A stretch of DNA of 64,000 nucleotides, from contig CAWAET010000006.1 in NCBI GenBank assembly GCA_963781065.1, positions 9,582-73,581 of the forward strand. The letters are read 5' to 3'. The translations under genes were made by a program, and so were the position numbers. This document shows, in pieces, positions 29,074 through 38,394 of this stretch. Source of the stretch: CALZJC01 sp963781065 (GTDB lineage Bacteria; Acidobacteriota; Thermoanaerobaculia; Multivoradales; JAHEKO01). Numbering within the stretch: the first letter of the stretch is position 1; every line of letters begins with the position of its first letter. A model generated the notes under the pieces. The model had not been told where the DNA came from. It worked only from the letters and a program-made list of their open reading frames with translations, and did not search any database.

Positions 29074-29867
29074 TCGATCACCTTCGCTTCCCGTCGCAAG
29101 AGTTCCACCAGTTCGCGCGCGACCGCCCCCGGCTCGCCCTCGAGCATCTTGGCCCCGGCGCCGGAATCCGGAAAGGAGATGCCCAGCACCTCCAGCCGCG
29201 ACGCCGCCGCGCCGACATCCCCGGGCTCGAGCCCCAGATCGGCCGGCCCGGGGCTGGCGATCTCCTTGCGCTTCGCCTGCATGATGCCGCGCAGCGAGGC
29301 GTAGCGCGGATGGTTGATGCCCGCCTGAACCTCGATCACCGCCGGCAGCTCGATCCGCAGCAGCTCGTTGAGCCCACTCTCCATCTCGCGGGTGACCTTC
29401 AACGAGCGGCCGCCGTCTTCGGGCTCGACCCCCATCACCAGCCAGGCGTAGGGCCAGCCGAGATGGCCGGCGATGATGCTGCCAGTGGCGCCGAAGCCGG
29501 TGTCGTCGGACTGCGAGCCGGTCAGCACCAGGTCGAACTGGTCGCGGCCGATGGCGGCGGCCAGCGCGCGCCCGGTGGCCAAGGCGTCGCCGCCCTGAAA
29601 CGCCTCGTCCTCGAGGTGTACGGCTTTGGCGGCGCCAACCGCCAGGGCCTTGCGCAGCGCCTCGCGCACCCGCGCCGGGCCGAGCGAGAAGACCACCACC
29701 TCGCCCTCGGAGGCCTCGGCGAGGCGCAGTCCCTCCTCGAGGGCGTACTCGTCGCTCTCGTTGATGACGAACGGCAGATCGGCCTCCTCGATCCACTGCC
29801 CGTCGGCGGCTATCTTCATTCTGGCCTCGGTGTCCGGAACCTGCTTGATGCAGACCGCGATTCGCAT
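29070..29867 (-). CDS. etfB: Electron transfer flavoprotein subunit beta
   Basis: The 265-residue product begins MRIAVCIKQVPDTEARM, the standard EtfB start. It has the INESDEYALEEGLRL segment, LTGSQSDDTGFGATGSIIAGHLGWP (AMP-binding loop region) and RYASLRGIMQAKRKEI near the C-terminus. The start at 29867 rather than an upstream open codon is fixed by this family pattern. It is the first gene of a two-gene operon with a good promoter at 29913-29942. No dehydrogenase or ETF-QO gene is next to it. Confidence 0.94.
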   Translation of the reverse strand: MRIAVCIKQVPDTEARMKIAADGQWIEEADLPFVINESDEYALEEGLRLAEASEGEVVVFSLGPARVREALRKALAVGAAKAVHLEDEAFQGGDALATGRALAAAIGRDQFDLVLTGSQSDDTGFGATGSIIAGHLGWPYAWLVMGVEPEDGGRSLKVTREMESGLNELLRIELPAVIEVQAGINHPRYASLRGIMQAKRKEIASPGPADLGLEPGDVGAAASRLEVLGISFPDSGAGAKMLEGEPGAVARELVELLRREAKVIE

Positions 29868-29912
29868 CTGACTGTGCCCTCCTTGATGACGCCTCGAACT
29901 GGGCGCGCCACG

Positions 29913-29942
29913 ACGATATGCAAGGGCGATCGGAACCGTCAA
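29913..29942 (-). promoter_or_regulatory. Promoter of etfBA
   Basis: On the minus strand TTGACG (29942-29937) is followed after 18 bases by TATCGT (29918-29913). This leaves a leader of about 40 bases before the etfB ATG. Confidence 0.55.
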
Positions 29943-30022
29943 GCAGGATCCCCCGCAATCGGGTGGGCATCGCCGGGGGGCCTGGGCCGGCGGCGGCGGC
30001 GGCACCGCCCGCCGGCTTGCTG

Positions 30023-30051
30023 TTGGAAGGCGCGGCGGGGCGTGCTAGGTT
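30023..30051 (+). promoter_or_regulatory. Promoter of the tol-pal operon
   Basis: TTGGAA (30023-30028), 17 bases ending in TGC, then TAGGTT (30046-30051). The extended TGC element strengthens it. The start near 30058 is about 4 bases from the tolQ ATG at 30062, so the message would be nearly leaderless. Confidence 0.62.
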
Positions 30052-30061
30052 GCAGCCGCCA

Positions 30062-30787
30062 ATGTTCGTCCTGATCCAGACTCTGGCCCAGATGCCGGCC
30101 TCGGCCCGGCCCGGCCTGCTGCAGATGTTCCTCCACGCCGGCCCGGTGGGCTGGATCGTCGCCGGCGTCCTGGTGCTGCTGTCGCTCGGTTCCTGGGCGA
30201 TCATGATCGGCAAGTTCTTCCACTTCCGACGCGCGGCGCGCCAGTCGGAGGAGTTCCTCGACCAGTTCCGCGGCAGTCAGCGGTTCAGCGAGGTCAACAG
30301 CGCCGCCGGCCGGCTCCCCTCCTCGCCGCTGGTCGGGATCTTCCAGGCCGGCTATGTCGAGATCGACGCCCAGGTGAAGGTGGCGCGGCAGGCGGGCGAC
30401 CCCGAGCCGGGCGGCTACCGCATTCGATCGCTCGCCGGCCTCGAGCGCAGCCTGCGGCGGGCGGCCGGCGCCGAGGTGGCGCTGCTGGCTCGTAACTCGG
30501 GCTTCCTCGCGACCACGGCGGCCGCCGGTCCCTTCATCGGCCTGTTTGGCACGGTCTGGGGCATCATGATCGCCTTCCAGGACATCGGCCTCACCGGTTC
30601 GACCTCGCTGGTGGCGGTGGCGCCGGGCATCGCCGAGGCGCTGATCAACACCGCCCTCGGGCTGGGCGCCGCGATCCCGGCGCTGATGGGCTACAACTAC
30701 TTCTCCAACCGGGTGCGTCAGTTTCGCCACGAGATGGAGGACTTCGTCCTCGAGATGATCAACCTGGCGGAGCGCAACTTCACCTAG
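30062..30787 (+). CDS. tolQ: Tol-Pal system proton channel protein TolQ
   Basis: TolQ (MotA/TolQ/ExbB family) forms with TolR the proton-driven motor that energises TolA for outer membrane constriction. The 241-residue protein has a first membrane helix at about 28-50, a cytoplasmic loop, and two helices in the C-terminal half within FLATTAAAGPFIGLFGTVWGIM and IAEALINTALGLGAAIPALMGYNYF. The start is set by ATG 30062, right after the promoter. An open codon at 29918 would add low-complexity sequence only. Family members include ExbB; the operon context decides for TolQ. Confidence 0.92.
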   Translation: MFVLIQTLAQMPASARPGLLQMFLHAGPVGWIVAGVLVLLSLGSWAIMIGKFFHFRRAARQSEEFLDQFRGSQRFSEVNSAAGRLPSSPLVGIFQAGYVEIDAQVKVARQAGDPEPGGYRIRSLAGLERSLRRAAGAEVALLARNSGFLATTAAAGPFIGLFGTVWGIMIAFQDIGLTGSTSLVAVAPGIAEALINTALGLGAAIPALMGYNYFSNRVRQFRHEMEDFVLEMINLAERNFT

Positions 30788-30843
30788 CCGGCCCGGTTCC
30801 CCGCGCCACCCCCACCCCACCCGCTCCCCAAGGAGGTCCAGCC

Positions 30844-31272
30844 ATGGCGGCGTTCTCCGGCCCATCAGTAGAGCAGGACGATCCGGTACTCGCCGAGATC
30901 AACGTCACGCCGCTGGTCGACGTGATGCTGGTGCTGCTGATCATCTTCATGATCACGGCACCGATGTTGCATCAGGGCATCGAAGTGGCCCTGCCCCAAG
31001 CCGACTCCGAGACCCTGCCCATGCGGGTGGACGATCCGCTGGTCCTGTCGATCAACCTCGACGGCCTGGTCTACGTGCAATCCGATCCGGTGCACCCCAG
31101 CCAGCTGGTGGAACGGCTGTTGCCGCTGCTCGAGGCGCGCGGAGACAAGGCGGTCTTCCTCAAGGGGGATCGCCAGCTCGCCTACGGCAAGGTCATCGAG
31201 GTCCTGGACATCCTGCACCGCGGCGGCATCACCCAGATCGGCATGGTCACCGAGCGGCCCCGCGGGTCCTGA
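30844..31272 (+). CDS. tolR: Tol-Pal system protein TolR (ExbD/TolR family)
   Basis: The 142-residue product has a short cytoplasmic N-terminus, the conserved AEINVTPLVDVMLVLLIIFMITAPM helix with the proton-carrying Asp in LVDVML, and a periplasmic domain ending HRGGITQIGMVTE. An AAGGAGG site at about 30831-30837 precedes the ATG. It pairs with TolQ directly upstream. Confidence 0.93.
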   Translation: MAAFSGPSVEQDDPVLAEINVTPLVDVMLVLLIIFMITAPMLHQGIEVALPQADSETLPMRVDDPLVLSINLDGLVYVQSDPVHPSQLVERLLPLLEARGDKAVFLKGDRQLAYGKVIEVLDILHRGGITQIGMVTERPRGS

Positions 31273-31286
31273 GGACGGCGAACGGG

Positions 31287-32036
31287 ATGCAAGTAGCGGT
31301 CGACGCGGTCCTCGCCGAGCGGGCGCGCCTGGTGCGGGCCGGAGCCCGGGTCCGCATCGGCGGCTCGCTGCTGGTGCATCTCCTGATCGCCGCGGCCTGC
31401 GCGGTGGCGCCGCTGCTGGCGGCGCAGAGCGCCAGCGAGATGCCGGAGTTCGTGCCGGTCTACGTGGTGCCGGCCCAGGCGCTCGGCGTGCGCGAACCGA
31501 CACCGGCGCCGCGTGAGGCGCGGCCGGAGCCGCCGGCGCCGGAGCCGCAGACCCCCAGCCCGGTCGCGGAGGAGCCGGAGACCGAGCCGGAGCCGGCGCC
31601 CGCCATGCCCTCCCCCGAGCCGCGGCGCAAGAAGCCCCCGGCGGCCAAGCCGGCGGCCGCCGCGCCCGCCACCAGCGGCGAGCTGGGACGCCGCCAGGGC
31701 TCCCCCACCGGCAGCAGCACCGGCTCGTCGCCGTTCGGCGCCGACAGCGTCAGCTTCGCCGATCAGAATTTCACCTACGGCTACTACATCGACCAGATGC
31801 TGTCGATGATCCACGCCCAGTGGCAACGTCCCGCCCTCGGCGCCGACGTCGAGGCGGCGATCTTCTTCCGTATCGGCCGCGACGGCACCGTTTCGGACCT
31901 GAGGGTGGTCGACTCTTCCGGCTTCAACGTGTTCGATCTTGCCGGGCTGCGGGCGGTCACCCAGGCATCGCCCCTGCCCCGGCTGCCGGTCAGCTATCCG
32001 CAGAGCTCGCTGGCGGTCAAGCTGATCCTTCGTTAG
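31287..32036 (+). CDS. tolA: TolA/TonB-like energy transducer of the Tol-Pal system
   Basis: The 249-residue protein has one N-terminal membrane helix (about 23-45), a Pro/Glu/Ala-rich linker (about 70-135) that could span the periplasm, and a TonB-type C-terminal domain (about 150-249). The latter includes QMLSMIHAQWQRP and FRIGRDGTVSDLRVVDSSG, the latter typical of the TonB C-terminal fold. Its place between tolR and tolB identifies it as the TolA equivalent, though its C-terminal fold reads as TonB family. Confidence 0.85.
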   Translation: MQVAVDAVLAERARLVRAGARVRIGGSLLVHLLIAAACAVAPLLAAQSASEMPEFVPVYVVPAQALGVREPTPAPREARPEPPAPEPQTPSPVAEEPETEPEPAPAMPSPEPRRKKPPAAKPAAAAPATSGELGRRQGSPTGSSTGSSPFGADSVSFADQNFTYGYYIDQMLSMIHAQWQRPALGADVEAAIFFRIGRDGTVSDLRVVDSSGFNVFDLAGLRAVTQASPLPRLPVSYPQSSLAVKLILR

Positions 32037-32049
32037 TGAGGAGACCCTG

Positions 32050-33423
32050 ATGGTCGCGAAACCCCGAACCGCCATTTTCGGCACTGCCCTGAGCGGTCTG
32101 CTGGCCCTGCTGGCCTCGGCCGGCACAGCCCTTGCCGAGCCCCAGAACACGGACGACTCGCGGCCGGACATCGTCGTCACCCTGAGCGGTGCCCAGCGGC
32201 CGCAGGTCCGGCTCGCCATCCCCGCCGCCGCCGTCAGCGGCACCGCCGGGGCCGAGAGCGCCGCCACGGTCGGCGAGGTGGAAGCCACCCTGCGCGCCGA
32301 TCTCGACAGCAGCCGCATCTTCGTCATCCAGGGCCCGGCAGAGCTGGCGGTGATCGAGCTGACCGGCGACGAGCCGCGCGACCGCGAGCTCTACCGTTCG
32401 CTGGGCAACGAGGTCGTGCTCAAGATGGACCTGAGCCTGGAGGGCGACCGGCTGGCGCTCGAGGGGCGAGTGGTGGACCTCGAGAGCGGCCAGACGGTCC
32501 TCGGCAAGCGCTACCGGGGCGAGCTGGCCCTGGCGCGCCGCATCGCCCACACGCTGGCGGACGAAATCGTGCAGTACTTCTCACAGCAGCCCGGCATCGC
32601 CCTGTCGACCATCGCCTTCGTCTCCGACCGGCAGGCGCCCTACGAGGTCAAGGAGATCTACCTGATGGACTACGACGGGTGGAACCAGCGCCCCGTCACC
32701 GCCCATCGCTCACTCTCCCTCGCCCCCGACTGGAGCCCCGACGGCCAGCTGCTGGCGTATGTCACCTATGTCCGGGGCTCGCCCGGCATCTTCGTCGCCG
32801 ACTTCAACCGCAACGGCGAGAAGCGCGCCCTGGTCACCGACGGCACGCTCAACAGCTCGCCCAGCTTCGCCCCGGACGGCCGGCGGTTCGCCCTGACCCG
32901 CGCGACCGGGGCCAGTGCCGACATCTACGTCGCGAACAGCGCCGGCGGCGGCATGCGTCAACTCACCTATTCGCCCGGCATCGACACCAGCCCGGCCTGG
33001 AGCCCCAGCGGGCGCGAGATCGCCTTCACCTCGAGCCGCTCGGGCAGTCCGCAGATCTACGTCATGGACTCGGAGGGCGCCAATCTGCGCCGCGTCTCCA
33101 CCCAGGGTAGCTACAACGACGGCGCCGCCTGGAGCCCGGACGGCACCCGTCTGGCCTACGCCAGCCGCCGCAACGGCACCTTCAACATCGCCATCACCGA
33201 CCTGGTGACCCTGGAGACCTCGCTGATCACCCGCGGCGCCAGCAGCGACGAATCGCCGGTCTACTCGCCGGACGGGCGCAAGATCGGCTTCGCCTCGACC
33301 CGCAGCTACGGCTCGCGCCGAGAGACGCAGATCTATGTCGTCGACGTCGACGGGGGCAACCTGAAACAGCTGACGCGTGAGGGCAACAACTACTCGCCGG
33401 CCTGGTCGCGCCGGCGGCCGTGA
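32050..33423 (+). CDS. tolB: Tol-Pal system beta propeller protein TolB
   Basis: TolB is a periplasmic protein that exchanges between Pal and the inner membrane Tol proteins. The 457-residue product has a signal peptide (cleavage near AGTALA, about residue 29), an N-terminal domain of about 150 residues with DLDSSRIF, and a six-bladed propeller made of repeated WSPDG or FAPDGR blocks (for example DWSPDGQLLAYVT, SPSFAPDGRRFAL, AWSPSGREIAFTS, AWSPDGTRLAYAS). A GAGGAG site sits 8 bases before the ATG. Confidence 0.95.
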   Translation: MVAKPRTAIFGTALSGLLALLASAGTALAEPQNTDDSRPDIVVTLSGAQRPQVRLAIPAAAVSGTAGAESAATVGEVEATLRADLDSSRIFVIQGPAELAVIELTGDEPRDRELYRSLGNEVVLKMDLSLEGDRLALEGRVVDLESGQTVLGKRYRGELALARRIAHTLADEIVQYFSQQPGIALSTIAFVSDRQAPYEVKEIYLMDYDGWNQRPVTAHRSLSLAPDWSPDGQLLAYVTYVRGSPGIFVADFNRNGEKRALVTDGTLNSSPSFAPDGRRFALTRATGASADIYVANSAGGGMRQLTYSPGIDTSPAWSPSGREIAFTSSRSGSPQIYVMDSEGANLRRVSTQGSYNDGAAWSPDGTRLAYASRRNGTFNIAITDLVTLETSLITRGASSDESPVYSPDGRKIGFASTRSYGSRRETQIYVVDVDGGNLKQLTREGNNYSPAWSRRRP

Positions 33424-33466
33424 GCGCGATTGCTGGAGAAAAACGGGCCAGCAGCACCTGAGAATG

Positions 33467-33495
33467 TTGTACCGCTCGTAACACTCTGCTACAGT
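33467..33495 (+). promoter_or_regulatory. Internal promoter before pal
   Basis: TTGTAC (33467-33472), 17 bases ending in TGC, then TACAGT (33490-33495). It lies in the 151-base gap between tolB and pal and could uncouple Pal/CpoB from the upstream tol genes. Confidence 0.65.
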
Positions 33496-33574
33496 ACGGC
33501 CGCTTTCAGGGCTTTTTTGGTGAAAGCAGGGTTTCCACGCGCTTGCCAATTCCGCGATCGAAGGAGAGAGGGTT

Positions 33575-34129
33575 ATGAGCCGTACTCGGATGCTGTCGGC
33601 GATAGGCCTGGTGGGTCTGTCGCTCTTGGTCATCGGTTGTCCCAAGAAGGCGCCTGAAGCGCCGCCGCCGCCGCCGCCGCCGGTTACCGTGCCGCCGCCA
33701 CCGGCGGTCGCGCCGCCACCGGCACCGGTCGTCGACGAGACGCCCGACCCGTGGGATGCCGAGCTCGAAGAGATCCAGATGAAGGCCGAGCGCGACGGGC
33801 TGCTGGGCGACGTCTACTTCGACTTCGACAAGTTCGACCTGCGGCCGGAAGCGCGCGAGCGGCTGGCGAAGAACGCCCAGTTCATGCAGGCCCACCCGAA
33901 CTTCTCGTTCACCGTGGAAGGCCACTGCGACGAGCGCGGCACCAACGAGTACAACATCACGCTGGGTGGCAGCCGCAACGCCGCGGCAACCGGCTACCTC
34001 TCGAGCCTCGGCGTCGGCAACTCGCTGCGCCCCGTAAGCTACGGCGAGGAACGCCCGGTCTGCACCGAGAGCAGCGAGGCCTGCTGGCAGCGCAATCGCC
34101 GCGTCCGCTTCGTCGTCACCGGCAAGTAG
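33575..34129 (+). CDS. pal: Peptidoglycan-associated lipoprotein Pal
   Basis: Pal anchors the outer membrane to peptidoglycan. The 184-residue product has a lipobox LLVIGC (Cys about residue 23), a Pro/Ala linker encoded partly by GCC/CCG repeats, and an OmpA domain from about residue 75 with VYFDFDKFDLRPEA and VEGHCDERGTNEYNITLGGSRNAA, the diaminopimelate-binding motif. AAGGAGAGA precedes the ATG. It has its own promoter and is followed 10 bases later by cpoB. Confidence 0.95.
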   Translation: MSRTRMLSAIGLVGLSLLVIGCPKKAPEAPPPPPPPVTVPPPPAVAPPPAPVVDETPDPWDAELEEIQMKAERDGLLGDVYFDFDKFDLRPEARERLAKNAQFMQAHPNFSFTVEGHCDERGTNEYNITLGGSRNAAATGYLSSLGVGNSLRPVSYGEERPVCTESSEACWQRNRRVRFVVTGK

Positions 34130-34139
34130 GCTTCGGCAC

Positions 34140-34949
34140 GTGCGTCGATTCCCACTTCTCGCCGCTTGCGCGGCGCTGGCGCTCGGCGCCGGCGCCTGCG
34201 TGAGCGGTGAGGACATCGCGGCGATCCAGAGCCAGCTCAGCGATATTCAGCGGCAGGTGCTGACGCTGCAGCAGCAGAGCTCCAGCAAGCAGGAGGTCGA
34301 GCAGCTGCAGACCCAGATCGCCAGCCAGACCCAGGCGCTGATCAAGTCCGAGGCCGACGTCCAGGTCGCGTTGCGCGACCTGTCGACCCAGATCGACCAG
34401 CTGCAGGCCAATCTCGAGGACACCAACTTCCGTCTGTCACAGCTGTCGCAGCAAATCGCCGCCACGAACCAGGAGCTCAACTCGGTGCGCTCGCTGCTCG
34501 GCGGCAGCGGGCTGGCCGCGCCCTCCTCGAGCGGCGGTTCGGTCGCTTCCACGTCCCAGACATCCGATCCCCAGGACCTTTACCAGTCGGCCTACAACGA
34601 CTACCTGCGAGGCAATTACGACCTGGCGGTGCGCGGCTTCAACGAGTATTTGCGCGCATTTCCCGACACCGAGCAGTCGGACAACGCGGCCTACTGGATC
34701 GGCGAGTGCTACTTCAGCCAGGGTCGCTACCGGCAGGCGATCGGCGAGTTCGACGAGATGCTCAACCGCTATCCGCGCAGCGACAAGCTCGCCAGCGCAC
34801 TGCTCAAGAAGGGCTACGCCTATCTCGAGCTCAACCAGCGCGAGCAGGGCGTGGTCCAGCTCCAGCACGTATTGCGCCAGTACCCCGGCACCGACGAGGC
34901 CAACCTGGCCCGCCAGCGGCTGCGCGAAGTCGGGGTTGACGTTCGCTGA
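34140..34949 (+). CDS. cpoB: Tol-Pal associated TPR protein CpoB (YbgF)
   Basis: The 269-residue protein starts at GTG 34140. It has a lipobox-like GAGACVS at about residues 16-22, a long coiled coil (about 30-120, Gln/Leu/Ile heptads), a Ser-rich linker and three TPR-like repeats with YNDYLRGNYDLAVRGFNEYL, NAAYWIGECYFSQGRYRQAIGEF and SALLKKGYAYLELNQREQGV. This is the YbgF/CpoB layout, which links Tol-Pal to septal peptidoglycan synthesis. A Cys lipobox is less usual for CpoB, so membrane anchoring is possible here. Confidence 0.9.
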   Translation: MRRFPLLAACAALALGAGACVSGEDIAAIQSQLSDIQRQVLTLQQQSSSKQEVEQLQTQIASQTQALIKSEADVQVALRDLSTQIDQLQANLEDTNFRLSQLSQQIAATNQELNSVRSLLGGSGLAAPSSSGGSVASTSQTSDPQDLYQSAYNDYLRGNYDLAVRGFNEYLRAFPDTEQSDNAAYWIGECYFSQGRYRQAIGEFDEMLNRYPRSDKLASALLKKGYAYLELNQREQGVVQLQHVLRQYPGTDEANLARQRLREVGVDVR

Positions 34950-34965
34950 TCCGAGCGGCTAGCAT
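34936..34965 (+). promoter_or_regulatory. Promoter of rpsT
   Basis: TTGACG (34936-34941), 18 bases, TAGCAT (34960-34965). It overlaps the end of cpoB and leaves a leader of about 65 bases before rpsT. Confidence 0.65.
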
Positions 34966-35036
34966 CCTCTCGGCGCGCCGCCTGGTGTGGCGCGCCGCAC
35001 TTGTAACTGCCCCCGCCACAGAAAGAGCCCAGCATC

Positions 35037-35300
35037 ATGGCCAACAACCCCTCCGCCATCAAGCGCAACCGTCAGAACGTCGTGCGCCGCGCGCGCAACC
35101 GCTCCCAGCGCTCCCACATGCGCACTTCCATCAAGTCGCTGCGCCAGGCGATCGAGGCCGGCGACGCAGAGACCGCCAGGACCCTGCTGCCGACCACCCT
35201 CCAGGTGGTCGATGTCACCGCCCAGAAGGGCGGCATCCACGGCAACGCCGCGGCCCGGACCAAGTCCCGCCTCGAGCGCGCCGTCGCTGGGCTCGCGTAG
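35037..35300 (+). CDS. rpsT: 30S ribosomal protein S20
   Basis: The 87-residue basic protein has the S20 pattern: MANNPSAIKRNRQ at the start, RNRSQRSHMRTSIKSLRQAI, and VTAQKGGIHGNAAARTKSRLERAVAGL. It is helical and binds 16S rRNA. It stands alone between cpoB and the convergent lptE, which is normal for rpsT. Confidence 0.95.
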   Translation: MANNPSAIKRNRQNVVRRARNRSQRSHMRTSIKSLRQAIEAGDAETARTLLPTTLQVVDVTAQKGGIHGNAAARTKSRLERAVAGLA

Positions 35301-35387
35301 CAAGATCCGCCGCCCCACCACGAACCGCTATCGGGCGGGCCGTGGAACAGATTTCGCCCCGGCCGGCTGTAGTCTCCTGCCGCGGGC

Positions 35388-35906
35388 TCAGAAGCCTTCG
35401 AGCAGGTCGATCACGATGACCTCGGCGAACTTCTGCGCCACCTCTTCGATCGCCTGATCCGAGCGGTCGAAGTAGTCGGCGGCCGAGATGTCGATCTCGT
35501 AGGTCTCGCGGAAACGGTAGCCGCTGCGGGCCCAAAGCGGCTCCTCGGCGCCAGGGCGGGAGAACTGCATGTCCGCGGTGATCTGGATCTCGTACTCGCG
35601 GCCGCGACCCTCGCCGCCGAAGGTGACCGGCCGCTCGGTGAATCCGGTGACGATGCCGGTCAGCACGGCATCGGCGCCGCGGCTGTCGTTGGTCAGGTTG
35701 AAGCGACGCCGCTTGACGAACTCGTCGCCGATCGCCTGGGTCAACAGCAGATCGACCTGCGACCGGGTGGTGCGGTTGCCCAGCGGCTGGACGTAGACGT
35801 TCTCGATGTCCTCCGGCAGGCTGCTGGTCCGTCCTACCAGTCCGTAGCCGCAGCCGACGGCCAACGCCGCGGCGAGCATGAGAGCAACTCCCCTTCCGAT
35901 CATCAT
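35388..35906 (-). CDS. lptE: LPS assembly lipoprotein LptE
   Basis: The 172-residue product has a lipobox LAVGC (Cys about residue 19) followed at once by GYGLVGR, the typical LptE start. The later part has ENVYVQPLGNRTTRSQVDLLLTQAI, ADAVLTGIVTGFTERP and a C-terminal AIEEVAQKFAEVIVIDLLEGF helix. LptE plugs and assists LptD in the outer membrane; lptD is not in the window. The ATG overlaps the leuS stop, the common leuS-lptE order. Confidence 0.85.
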   Translation of the reverse strand: MMIGRGVALMLAAALAVGCGYGLVGRTSSLPEDIENVYVQPLGNRTTRSQVDLLLTQAIGDEFVKRRRFNLTNDSRGADAVLTGIVTGFTERPVTFGGEGRGREYEIQITADMQFSRPGAEEPLWARSGYRFRETYEIDISAADYFDRSDQAIEEVAQKFAEVIVIDLLEGF

Positions 35907-38379
35907 CGCGCCTCCGTCACCAGGTTGATCAGCCGGCCCGGCACCACCACGGCCCGCGCCACCACCCGCCCCTCGAGATGCTGCTGCACCTTGGCGCTGG
36001 CCAGCGCCAGCTCTTCGATCCGTTTCCGATCGGTGTCGGTCGCGACGTCGATCCGGTCGCGCAGCTTGCCGTCGACCTGGACCACGACCGTGACCCGCTC
36101 GGTGCGCAGCTTCCGCTCGTCGAACTCCGGCCAGGAGGAGTCGATCAGGCTGCCCTCGTGCCCACGCCGCGACCACAGCTCGTCGGTGATATGCGGGGCG
36201 AACGGATGGAGCAGCTGGACCAGGGTGTCGAGCGCCTGCTCGCAGCCGAGCCTCGACACCGTCCGGTTCTCGAGCGCCCGGGTCAGGCCGTTGCTCAGCT
36301 CCATCAGCGCCGCCACCGCGGTGTTGAACTTGAAGCGGTCGAGATCGGCGGTGACCCGCTGGATGGTCGCATGGCGCAGCCGTTCCAGGTCGTCGTCGGC
36401 GGGCCCGGTCGCCGGCGCGTCGGCCAGCGCCTCGTGCGCGCGCCACACCCGGTTGAGAAACCGGTGGGCGCCGGCCACCGCCTCGTCGTTCCACTCGACC
36501 TCGTCTTCGGGCGGGCCGAGGAACAGCGTGTAGACCCGCTCGGTGTCGGCGCCCATGGAGTCGATCAAGCGGGTCCGGCGACACCGTGTTGCCGCGCGAC
36601 TTGGACATCTTCTCGACCCGCCCACTGGCCTCGGAGAAGTGGGTGATCATGCCCTGGTTGAACAGCCGGGTAAACGGCTCGCGGAAACCGACCAGCCCGA
36701 GATCGGCCAGCACCTTGCAGACGAAGCGGGCGTAGAGCAGATGCAGGATGGCGTGCTCGATGCCGCCGATGTACTGGTCGACCGGCACCCACCGGTCGAC
36801 CAGCTCGCGGTCGAAGATGCGCTCGGCGTCGGTCGCCGACAGGTAGCGCAGGTAGTACCAGGAGCTGTCGACGAAGGTGTCCATGGTGTCGGTCTCGCGC
36901 CGCGCCGGGCCGCCACAGGCTCGGGCAGGTGGTCGTCGACGAACGCCGGCGCGTGCGCCAGCGGGTTGCCCTCGCGGCCGGTGAACTCGACGTCGTAGGG
37001 CAGCTCGACCGGCAGCTCCTCGTCGGGCACCGGCACGATGCCGCAGTCGTCGCAGTAGATCACCGGAATCGGCGTGCCCCAGTAGCGCTGCCGCGAGATC
37101 AGCCAGTCGCGCAGGCGGTAGGTCACCCGCGGCCGGCCCCAGCCCTGCTCCGCCGCCCAGTCGACGAACCGGCGGATGGTCTCGGGGCCGTCGGTCAGCC
37201 CGTCGAACGGCGGCGCTCGCGGCGATCACCCCTTCGCCGAGCACCGGCTCGGCCATCGTCTCCGGGTCCACCTCGCGCTCCGCCGGGTGATAGACCAGCC
37301 GCACCGGCAGGCCGTACTGGCGAGCGAACTCGAGGTCGCGGCCGTCGTGCGCGGGCACCGCCATGATGGCGCCGGTGCCGTACTCGATGAGCACGTAGTT
37401 GGCCAGCCAGATCGGCATCTCGCTCGCCGGTCGCCGGGTTGATCGCCACCTGGCCGGTGTCCCAGCCCTCCTTGACCAGCCCCTCCTCCTCGCGCTCGAT
37501 CCGCGGCGTGTTGCGCACCTTCTCGATCCACTCCTCGATCTCCGCCCGCCGCGGATGCTCGGCGATCAGTCGCGCCACGAAGCGGGTGCTCCGGCGCCAG
37601 CACCATGAAGGTGGCGCCGTGGATGGTGTCGGGACGGGTGGTGAAGACCGTCAGCGTCTCGTCGATTCCCGGCAGGGCGAAGTCCAGATCGGCGCCCTCG
37701 GAGCGGCCGATCCAGTTGCGCTGCATCACCTTGACCCGCTCGGGCCACTGCAGCCCGTCGAGGTCCGCCAGCAGCTCTTCGGCGTAGTCGGTGATGCGCA
37801 GGAACCACTGCTCCAGATCGCGCTGGCGCACCGGCGAGCCGCAGCGCTCGCAGGCGCCGTCGACCACCTGCTCGTTGGCCAGCACGGTGCTGGCAGCTGG
37901 GGCACCAGTTGACCGGCGACTTCTTCTTGTAGGCCAGGCCGTTCTCGAGCAGGCGCAGGAACAGCCACTGGTTCCAGCGGTAGTAGTCCGGCTCGCAGGT
38001 GGTGACCTCTTTCGACCAGTCGTAGAGGATGCCCCAGCGGCGCGAACTGCTCCTTCATCACTCGGATGTTGTTGAGCGTCCAGTCGCGCGGATGGACGCC
38101 GCGCTGGATGGCGGCGTTCTCGGCCGGCAGGCCGAAGGAGTCCCAGCCCATCGGGTTGAGGATGTGGTCGCCCCGCATCCGGCGGTAGCGGTAGAGGGCG
38201 TCGCCGAGGATGTAGTTGCGGCCGTGTCCCACGTGCAGCCGATCCCCCGACGGATAGGGGTACATCATCAGCATGTAGGACGGCTGCGCCGGCGACCTCA
38301 GGTCGACCTCGGCGATTCGCGCCTTGGCCCACCGTTCCTGCCAGCGAGGCTCGATGCTCTTGTGATCGTAGTCTGCCAC
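35903..38379 (-). pseudogene. leuS: Leucyl-tRNA synthetase, reading frame broken at seven places
   Basis: Three frames together give a full LeuS of about 825 residues: the start MADYDHKSIEPRWQERW, YPYPSGDRLHVGHGRNYILGD (HIGH-like), the editing domain with FTTRPDTIHGATFMVLAP, ETDTMDTFVDSSWYYLRY, KMSKSRGNTVSPD (KMSKS) and the anticodon and C-terminal parts. The frame shifts by one extra base near 38043, 37892, 37579, 37424, 37211 and 36572. Near 36915 there is a net shift of the opposite sense (two insertions or one deletion), where the first Cys of a CxxCGG motif also seems missing. LeuS is essential, so sequence errors or another leuS copy elsewhere must explain this. It lies between nusB and lptE. 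Confidence 0.85.
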
Positions 38380-38394
38380 TTCGAGTGCCCGCTC

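Noticed and set aside
33657..33685. GCC/CCG trinucleotide run
   Set aside because: It simply encodes the proline linker of Pal and is common in such lipoproteins.
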